From Rhodococcus sp. 4CII (GTDB taxonomy: Bacteria > Actinomycetota > Actinomycetes > Mycobacteriales > Mycobacteriaceae): DNA of 64,000 bases. Below, one piece after another: positions 58,871-64,000 of this stretch (positions are counted from its first letter, which is position 1; every line of letters begins with the position of its first letter). The notes beneath the pieces are model-generated. The model saw nothing but the letters and a program-made list of their open reading frames with translations. It did no database searches and had not been told where the DNA came from. The stretch covers positions 5,560,001 through 5,624,000 of the forward strand of contig NZ_JACCFE010000002.1 of assembly GCF_014256275.1 (NCBI RefSeq), given 5' to 3'. The position numbers and the translations under genes were made by a program.

Positions 58871-60475
58871 TTGGCATTCACACGTAGATCTTTCATGAAG
58901 GGCCTGGGGGTCACCGGCGGCGCGGGACTCGCCTACGGGGCGATGTCGACGCTCGGGCTCGCACCGTCGACCGCCGCGCCCGCCCGCACCTTCCGACCGC
59001 TCGCGGCCGGCGACCTGATCGGCAAGGTGAAGGGCAGCCATTCCGTGGTCGTGCTCGGCGGCGGCCCCGCCGGCCTCTGTTCCGCCTTCGAACTGCAGAA
59101 GGCCGGATACACGGTGACCGTCCTCGAGGCCCGCACCCGGCCCGGCGGCCGCGTCTGGACCGCCCGGGGCGGAACCGAGGAGACCGACCTGGGCGGCGAG
59201 ACGCAGAAGTGCACGTTCTCGGACGGCCACTTCTACAACGTCGGTGCCACCCGCATCCCGCAGAGCCACATCACCCTCGACTACTGCCGCGAACTGGGCG
59301 TCGAGATACAGGGATTCGGCAACCAGAACGCCAATACGTTCGTCAACTACCGGAGCGACACGTCGCTGTCGAACCAGTCCGTCACCTACCGCGCCGCCAA
59401 GGCCGACACGTTCGGCTACATGTCGGAGCTGCTGAAGAAGGCCACCGATCAGGGTGCCCTCGACCAGGTGCTCACCCGGGAGGACAAGGACGCCCTGTCG
59501 GAGTTCCTCAGCGACTTCGGTGATCTCTCCGACGACGGCCGATACCTCGGATCATCGCGTCGCGGTTACGATTCCGAGCCCGGAGCCGGCCTGAACTTCG
59601 GCACCGAGAAGAAGCCGTTCGCGATGCAGGACGTGATCCGCAGCGGAATCGGCCGCAATTTCAGCTTCGACTTCGGCTACGACCAGGCGATGATGATGTT
59701 CACCCCGGTCGGCGGCATGGACCGCATCTACTACGCGTTCCAGGACAGGATCGGCACCGACAACATCGTCTTCGGCGCCGAGGTCACGTCGATGAAGAAC
59801 GTGTCCGGCGGAGTCACCGTGGAGTACGCTGCCGGCGGCGCGAAGAAGTCGATCACCGCCGACTACGCGATCTGCACGATCCCGCCGCACTTGATCGGGC
59901 GACTGCAGAACAATCTGCCCGCGGACGTGCTCACCGCGCTGAAGGCGGCCAAGCCGTCGTCGTCCGGGAAGCTCGGCATCGAGTACTCGCGCCGGTGGTG
60001 GGAGACGGAGGACCGCATCTACGGCGGCGCGTCCAACACCGACAGGGACATCTCGCAGATCATGTTCCCGTACGACCACTACAACTCCGACCGGGGTGTG
60101 GTCGTCGCCTACTACAGCAGCGGCAAGCGGCAGGAAGCGTTCGAATCTCTCACCCACCGGCAGCGGCTCGCCAAGGCGGTCGCGGAAGGCTCGGAGATCC
60201 ACGGCGAGAAGTACACCCGCGACATCTCCTCGTCGTTCTCGGGCAGCTGGCGCCGCACCAAGTACTCCGAGAGCGCGTGGGCGAACTGGGCGGGCAGCGG
60301 CGGCTCGCACGGCGGCGCCGCCACCCCCGAGTACGAGAAGCTGCTCGCACCCGTCGACAAGATCTACTTCGCCGGCGACCACCTCTCCAACGCCATCGCC
60401 TGGCAGCACGGCGCCCTGACGTCGGCCCGCGACGTCGTCACCCACATCCACGAGCGCGTGGCCCAGGAAGCCTGA
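58871..60475 (+). CDS. Tat-exported L-amino-acid oxidase (Rhodococcus opacus type)
   Basis: 534-residue FAD amine oxidase. A Tat signal (TRRSFMKGLG, then a hydrophobic stretch) ends near TAAPARTF. The FAD site is SVVVLGGGPAGLCSAFEL with VLEARTRPGGRVW; YFAGDHLSNAIAWQHGAL closes it. From memory the sequence is nearly the same as the structurally solved L-amino-acid oxidase of R. opacus, which turns L-amino acids into imino acids plus hydrogen peroxide. The TTG start has GGGAG about seven bases upstream. It heads an operon with a Rid-type lipoprotein and a TatA-like gene. Confidence 0.93.
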   Translation: MAFTRRSFMKGLGVTGGAGLAYGAMSTLGLAPSTAAPARTFRPLAAGDLIGKVKGSHSVVVLGGGPAGLCSAFELQKAGYTVTVLEARTRPGGRVWTARGGTEETDLGGETQKCTFSDGHFYNVGATRIPQSHITLDYCRELGVEIQGFGNQNANTFVNYRSDTSLSNQSVTYRAAKADTFGYMSELLKKATDQGALDQVLTREDKDALSEFLSDFGDLSDDGRYLGSSRRGYDSEPGAGLNFGTEKKPFAMQDVIRSGIGRNFSFDFGYDQAMMMFTPVGGMDRIYYAFQDRIGTDNIVFGAEVTSMKNVSGGVTVEYAAGGAKKSITADYAICTIPPHLIGRLQNNLPADVLTALKAAKPSSSGKLGIEYSRRWWETEDRIYGGASNTDRDISQIMFPYDHYNSDRGVVVAYYSSGKRQEAFESLTHRQRLAKAVAEGSEIHGEKYTRDISSSFSGSWRRTKYSESAWANWAGSGGSHGGAATPEYEKLLAPVDKIYFAGDHLSNAIAWQHGALTSARDVVTHIHERVAQEA

Positions 60476-60502
60476 CCTTTCCCTCGAACAAGGAGTTGCA
60501 CT

Positions 60503-61177
60503 GTGAAGTCGATTCGTACCCGGGCCGTCACCGCGGCCCTCGCCGCATCCGCTCTGATCGTCGGGGCGACGTCGTGCTCCTCCGACGAGGCGGCAGCGGA
60601 GGCGCAGGGCAGTACGTTCGTATCGAAGTCGGTTCTCGAAGCGGGAGAGTCGAATCCGATGATCGCGCAGGGTGTGGCGATCGGCGGCGGGACCGCCGTG
60701 TACAAGTCGAGCGGAATCGGCCCGGGCGCGTCCAACAGGACCGCCCCCGAGGGCACGCCCGAGTCCTACATCGACACCGACGTGTTCGCGGGCGGCGCAC
60801 TCCCGGCCGGCGTCACGATCACCGAGGCGCAGGGCATCAACGCGCTGAAGCGGATTCGCGACAATCTGGAGGCCCAGGGGCTGAGCCTCGAAGACGTCGT
60901 GACCATGCGGGTGTTCCTCGACAACGCCCCCGGCACCGACCGCGCCGACTACGCCGGCTGGAACCGCGCCTACCGGCAGTTCTTCGCGAACACCAACCTC
61001 GACACCGGTGACACCGAACTGGTCCCGCTCGGCACCGCGGAACCGGCCGCACCGATGGAACGGAACTCTGCGCGGCCCAGCCGCTTCGCGCTGGAGGTCG
61101 CGAGCCTGCCCGCTGCGGGCTGGCTCGTCGAAGTGGAGGTGGACGCCGTGTACCCCGACGGTGAGGAGCCCCGGTAG
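60503..61177 (+). CDS. Exported RidA/YjgF family lipoprotein
   Basis: 224 residues. A lipoprotein signal peptide ends with the lipobox GATSC. The C-terminal half is a Rid domain: VVTMRVFLDN, WNRAYRQFF, then RPSRFALEVASLPAAGWLVEVEVDAVYP, which keeps the Arg and Glu used by RidA to hydrolyse imines. An insertion of about 40 residues separates the first strands. Export is unusual, since RidA is normally cytoplasmic. Coming 27 bp after the oxidase, it likely hydrolyses the imino acids that the oxidase makes outside the cell. AAGGAG precedes the GTG. The stop shares its last base with the next start. Confidence 0.88.
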   Translation: MKSIRTRAVTAALAASALIVGATSCSSDEAAAEAQGSTFVSKSVLEAGESNPMIAQGVAIGGGTAVYKSSGIGPGASNRTAPEGTPESYIDTDVFAGGALPAGVTITEAQGINALKRIRDNLEAQGLSLEDVVTMRVFLDNAPGTDRADYAGWNRAYRQFFANTNLDTGDTELVPLGTAEPAAPMERNSARPSRFALEVASLPAAGWLVEVEVDAVYPDGEEPR

Positions 61178-61344
61178 TGGGGGCGCTGAGCCCGAGCCAC
61201 TGGGCGATCATCGCGGTGGTGCTCGTGGTGCTGTTCGGATCGAAGAAGCTCCCGGACGCCGCCCGCGGCCTGGGACGGTCGATGCGAATCCTCAAGACGG
61301 AGGTGGGGGAGTTGCAGGCGGACGCCCCTGAACTGGAGAAATAG
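61177..61344 (+). CDS. tatA: TatA-like twin-arginine translocase subunit, operon-specific
   Basis: 55 residues, too short for many gene finders: SPSHWAIIAVVLVVLFGSKK is a TatA-type membrane helix ending in the FG hinge, followed by the amphipathic helix LPDAARGLGRSMRILKTEV and a short acidic tail. The GTG start overlaps the Rid stop (TAGTG). A Tat subunit coupled to a Tat-exported oxidase suggests a dedicated or stoichiometry-boosting TatA for this substrate. No tatB, tatC or second tatA is in the window. A strong hairpin follows. Confidence 0.82.
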   Translation: MGALSPSHWAIIAVVLVVLFGSKKLPDAARGLGRSMRILKTEVGELQADAPELEK

Positions 61345-61349
61345 GCGAA

Positions 61350-61382
61350 GCGAGCCGGTGGACCCCGCGTCCACCGGCTCGC
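61350..61382. terminator. Bidirectional terminator after the oxidase operon
   Basis: GCGAGCCGGTGGAC and GTCCACCGGCTCGC form a perfect 14-bp stem with the loop CCCGC, in the 54-bp gap between the tatA stop and the stop of the convergent ABC permease gene. Confidence 0.8.
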
Positions 61383-61398
61383 GTCGTTCGTCGGGTTG

Positions 61399-62229
61399 TC
61401 AGGCCTTGCGCATGTAGATCCGGACCGTCAGCGGTGCCATGACCGCGACGATCACGGCGGCGCCGAGCAGCGACCACACGACGTGGACACCGAAATGGCC
61501 GTCGTTGACGAGTTCACGCACCGCCGTCACGACGTGCGATACAGGGTTGACGTTCACGAACGCCTGCATCCAGCCGGGCATCGTGTTCGCGGGCACGAAT
61601 GCATTGGACATGAACGTCAGCGGAAACAGGATGAGCATCGAAATGCCCTGCACCGAGGACGCTTTGCTCATCAGGACGCCCATCAGCGCGAAGATCCAGC
61701 TGATCGAGAAGGCACAGACGACGACCAGCGCTCCGGCCGACAACACCCCCACGAGGCCGCCGCCGGGACGGTAGCCCATCGCGATGCCGACGGTGAACGT
61801 GATGGTCGTGGCGATGCCGTACCGCACGACGTCGGCGAGGAGGGCGCCGGACAGCGGTGCGATGCGGGCGATCGGCAGCGACTTGAAACGGTCGAAGACG
61901 CCCTTGTCCATGTCTTCCCGCAACTGGGTGCCCGTCACGATCGACGTGGTGATCACCGTCTGGACCAGGATGCCCGGGATGATGATCGGCAGATACGACG
62001 CCACGTCGCCGGAGATGGCGCCACCGAAGATGTACGTGAACATCAACGTGAAGATGATCGGCTGGACGACGACGTCGAACAGTTGCTCGGGGTTGTGCTT
62101 GATCTTGAGCAGACCGCGGTACGCCATGGTCAGCGTGTTGGCGACGGACTGTTCGAGGCTGATCCGGTTGCGGACCTCCGGAATCGGCTGCGGGCCCGCG
62201 GAAGTGCGGGATTCGAGGGTGCTGGTCAT
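61399..62229 (-). CDS. ABC-2 type transporter permease (DrrB-like)
   Basis: 276 residues with six membrane segments typical of ABC-2/DrrB exporters: FDVVVQPIIFTLMFTYIFGGAI, ILVQTVITTSIVTGTQLREDMDKGVFDRFKSLPIARI (coupling region), LSAGALVVVCAFSISWIFALMG, and GISMLILFPLTFMSNAFVPANTMPGW near the end. It overlaps the ATPase gene by four bases, so they form one exporter, probably for a lipid, drug or secondary metabolite. Confidence 0.93.
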   Translation of the reverse strand: MTSTLESRTSAGPQPIPEVRNRISLEQSVANTLTMAYRGLLKIKHNPEQLFDVVVQPIIFTLMFTYIFGGAISGDVASYLPIIIPGILVQTVITTSIVTGTQLREDMDKGVFDRFKSLPIARIAPLSGALLADVVRYGIATTITFTVGIAMGYRPGGGLVGVLSAGALVVVCAFSISWIFALMGVLMSKASSVQGISMLILFPLTFMSNAFVPANTMPGWMQAFVNVNPVSHVVTAVRELVNDGHFGVHVVWSLLGAAVIVAVMAPLTVRIYMRKA

Positions 62230-63218
62230 GCGACGCTCCGTTCGGTGTCGGACTCGGCGGCAACGGTTTCCGCGCCGTGCCCGGTGATGGTGAGGAAGAC
62301 CTCGTCGAGACTCGGTTTCTGGACGGTGATCTCGTCGACGGCGATCCCGTGGTCGCGCAGCCGGATCAATAGTTCCACGGTCAGCGACGGATCGGTCATC
62401 GGCGCGGTCAGGCGGCCGATCTCCGGCGTGATCGCCACCTCCACACCGAGGGTGTGGGCGATCACCGACCGCGCGTCGTCGGTCCGTCCGCGATCGGCCA
62501 GCGTCAACTGCAGCGAGGAGACGCCCACGGACGCCTTCAGTTCGTCGGCGGTACCGTCCGCGATCACCTTTCCGCGGTCGATGACGGCGATCCGATCGGC
62601 CAGCTGATCGGCCTCGTCGAGGTACTGCGTGGTGAGCAGCACCGTCGACCCCTCGGCGACGAGCCGGCGAACGGTGTCCCACATCTGGGCGCGCGTCCGA
62701 GGGTCCAGACCCGTCGTGGGCTCGTCGAGGAACAACAGCGGCGGGTGGGCGATGAGGCTGGCGGCCAGGTCGAGTCGTCGTCGCATGCCCCCGGAGAAGT
62801 TCTTCAGCGGCTTCGTCGCCGCCTCCGTCAGATCGAACTCCTCGAGCAGTTCCGCGCACTTGCGACGGGCATCGCCGCGGCTCAGGCCGAGCAGCCGGGC
62901 GAAGATCACCAGATTCTCGACCGCGGACAGGTCCTCGTCGACCGATGCGTACTGACCCGTCACGCCGACCAGTGAGCGCACCGCGTTCGGTTCGCGCACC
63001 ACGTCGTGGCCGAAGATGCGGGCCTCGCCGCCGTCCGGCCGCAACAACGTCGCCAGCATCCGCACCGTGGTGGTCTTGCCCGCGCCGTTCGGGCCGAGCA
63101 CTCCGTACACCGACCCGGTCGGTACGGACAGGCTCACGCCGTCGACGGCACGCTGACGGCCGAAGAGCTTCACGAGCCCGTCGGCCTCGATCGCTGGGGG
63201 AGTTGCACTGAGGTTCAT
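62226..63218 (-). CDS. ABC transporter ATP-binding protein (DrrA-like)
   Basis: 330 residues. Walker A is VLGPNGAGKTTTVRML, signature LKNFSGGMRRRLDLAASLIAHPP, Walker B LLFLDEPTTGLDPRTRAQMW, H-loop LLTTQYLDEADQLADR. The C-terminal 100 residues with VDEITVQKPSLDEVFLTITGH are the daunorubicin-resistance-type extension. It energises the permease encoded next by ATP hydrolysis. The ATG at 63218 is the usual start. Three 11-bp direct repeats lie just upstream and may control the pair. Confidence 0.95.
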   Translation of the reverse strand: MNLSATPPAIEADGLVKLFGRQRAVDGVSLSVPTGSVYGVLGPNGAGKTTTVRMLATLLRPDGGEARIFGHDVVREPNAVRSLVGVTGQYASVDEDLSAVENLVIFARLLGLSRGDARRKCAELLEEFDLTEAATKPLKNFSGGMRRRLDLAASLIAHPPLLFLDEPTTGLDPRTRAQMWDTVRRLVAEGSTVLLTTQYLDEADQLADRIAVIDRGKVIADGTADELKASVGVSSLQLTLADRGRTDDARSVIAHTLGVEVAITPEIGRLTAPMTDPSLTVELLIRLRDHGIAVDEITVQKPSLDEVFLTITGHGAETVAAESDTERSVA

Positions 63219-63240
63219 GCCGTAAACAATGCAGTCCGCC

Positions 63241-63273
63241 CCTTGCAGCGCCCTTGCACGCCTCTTGCACAGA
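63241..63273. promoter_or_regulatory. Three 11-bp direct repeats upstream of the DrrAB-like operon
   Basis: CCTTGCAGCGC, CCTTGCACGCC and TCTTGCACAGA follow one another at exactly 11-bp spacing, sharing CTTGCA, 22 bp upstream of the ATPase start (minus strand). One-helix-turn spacing is typical of tandem-binding activators such as response regulators or SARP proteins, so this is a likely activator site. Confidence 0.6.
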
Positions 63274-63357
63274 CTGACAAGCACCCTCGACCTGCAGGTT
63301 CACGGACATTTGCCGGAATCAGTGGCAATTGCGGGGGAATCTGACGAATCGGTGTGC

Positions 63358-63392
63358 GGCTGTGGAATTCCACAGCCCCTCGGTTATCCACA
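63358..63392. other. 20-bp perfect palindrome with adjacent DnaA-box-like sequence
   Basis: GGCTGTGGAATTCCACAGCC (63358-63377) is a perfect palindrome; TTATCCACA (63384-63392) is identical to the DnaA-box consensus. They lie in the 228-bp intergenic region between the ABC operon and the AbiEi-type gene. A single box is not an origin; it may be a regulatory or titration site, or a chance match. Confidence 0.5.
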
Positions 63393-63446
63393 GGTCTGCT
63401 GAATGTCCTGGTCGGCGGCCGCGGCCGCTCCGGAGCAGGGAGCACG

Positions 63447-64000
63447 ATGCTCGATATGAGAGCACAGGACCTGATCTTTCGCCGTCATGCGCTGGCCGAC
63501 GGGATGACCGACCCGGAACTCCGTCGCGCCAGGACGACACGACAACTGGTTGCCGTGGCTGCGGGTGCCTACCTCGACGGCGACCACTCCGCAGCACTGG
63601 ACGCGGTCGGGATGCACCGCGCGCGGGTCGCGGCGGCCGTGGTGGCGCACGGTGATGGGATCGTGGTCAGCCACGCGTCCGCCGCTGTCCTCCACGGACT
63701 CGACGTCGGTGCAGTGAACCTCGACCGAGTGCATCTGAGCCGGGAGCGTCGGTCGGGCGGGCGACGGACCGCGGCGCTGCATGTGCACATCGCTCCACTG
63801 GGTCGTGATGACGTCACCGAGATCGACGGCGTCGCGGTGACCTCGCTCGCCCGGACCGTGGCGGACGTCGCACGTTCGGAATCGCTGGACGAGGCAGTCG
63901 TGATCGGCGACTCCGCCCTGCATCGCGGCGACGTGTCGATCTACGACGTCCGGGCCGTGCTGGAACGTCACGGCCGGAGGAAAGGCATCGGGGCGGCCCG
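63447..64000 (+). CDS. AbiEi antitoxin-like / DUF559-type protein (3' end outside window)
   Basis: At least 184 residues; the frame is open to the window end. The N-terminal winged-helix region DLIFRRHALADGMTDPELRRARTTRQLVAVAAGAYL and IVVSHASAAVLHGLDVG, VHLSRERRSGGRRTAALHVHIAPL, and VTSLARTVADVAR form the AbiEi-like core common in actinobacterial proteins, often followed by a DUF559 nuclease-like domain that would lie beyond the edge. AGGGAG precedes the ATG. Whether it belongs to a toxin-antitoxin pair cannot be judged without the next gene. Confidence 0.75.
   Translation, partial: MLDMRAQDLIFRRHALADGMTDPELRRARTTRQLVAVAAGAYLDGDHSAALDAVGMHRARVAAAVVAHGDGIVVSHASAAVLHGLDVGAVNLDRVHLSRERRSGGRRTAALHVHIAPLGRDDVTEIDGVAVTSLARTVADVARSESLDEAVVIGDSALHRGDVSIYDVRAVLERHGRRKGIGAA

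Noticed and set aside
63340..63360. Third copy of the 44-bp hairpin element
   Set aside because: CTGACGAATCGG and GTGTGCGGCT resemble parts of copy 1 but in a different order and without pairing arms; judged coincidental.
1..64000. tRNA, rRNA or insertion sequence
   Set aside because: No cloverleaf-like sequence, rRNA segment, transposase motif or terminal inverted repeats with target duplications were seen on either strand by eye; small RNAs cannot be excluded.

Overview
The window is GC-rich actinobacterial chromosome, almost certainly Rhodococcus of the opacus/jostii group. Three things point there. It encodes mycothiol synthesis (mshA), SenX3-RegX3 and BldC. Its gene order follows the mycobacterial block from about Rv0484c to Rv0534c (SDR, ROK regulator, mshA, YbjN-like, gpm, senX3-regX3, ppx, proC, small HTH, bS22, epimerase, acyltransferase, HAD, glutaredoxin, hemA-C-D-B, hemL, cytochrome c maturation, menA). 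It also carries an L-amino-acid oxidase that I recognise from memory as the Rhodococcus opacus enzyme. I see no insertion sequence, prophage, CRISPR array, tRNA or rRNA. The annotation rests on reading the sequence; no database search was run.

Layout. 0-6.6 kb: SDR (cut by the window edge), alkylsulfatase-type dioxygenase, chorismate mutase, a short cysteine-rich leader ORF in front of a ROK regulator, a lone DUF742 protein, an isochorismatase-like hydrolase, a tocopherol-cyclase-like protein and a thioesterase. 6.6-15 kb: PIG-L deacetylase, alpha/beta hydrolase, mshA, YbjN-like protein, acyl-CoA ligase behind a perfect CRP/GlxR-type site, gpmA and senX3-regX3. 15-26 kb: secreted protein, Cys-rich conserved protein, ppx, membrane protein, sugar isomerase-like protein, MerR regulator with a very large palindrome, thioesterase, proC, HTH protein, ribosomal protein bS22, epimerase, PlsC and a HAD phosphatase. 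26-32.4 kb: glutaredoxin-like protein and the tetrapyrrole operon rex-hemA-hemC-hemD-hemB with a Rex operator. 32-39.6 kb: small membrane proteins, an acyl-CoA oxidase-type flavoenzyme, DUF427, decayed gene remnants, an Lrp regulator and hppD. 39.6-47 kb: hemL, a phosphatase and the ccsX-ccdA-resB-ccsA cytochrome c maturation operon, then a MinD-like ATPase. 47-53 kb: BldC with a 3' tandem repeat, a cysteine-synthase-like enzyme, GNAT, PlsC, an HTH/Clp-N-domain pair, a holin-like protein and menA. 53-64 kb: a large SARP-type regulator, IclR plus amino-acid permease divergent from an exported amino-acid-oxidase module, a DrrAB-type ABC exporter and an AbiEi-type protein cut by the window end.

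How the parts work together. Heme supply (hemA, C, D, B, L) and cytochrome c assembly lie close together, and heme synthesis appears tied to NADH/NAD+ through Rex. Amino-acid catabolism is represented by hppD with its Lrp regulator and by a three-gene operon: a Tat-exported L-amino-acid oxidase, a lipoprotein of the RidA imine-deaminase family, and a 55-residue TatA-like protein. That operon is divergent from an amino-acid permease and an IclR regulator. The most unusual items are this module, the cysteine-codon leader peptide, a pair of 44-bp palindromes that share their outer arms, and the HTH/Clp-N pair under a palindrome-overlapped promoter.
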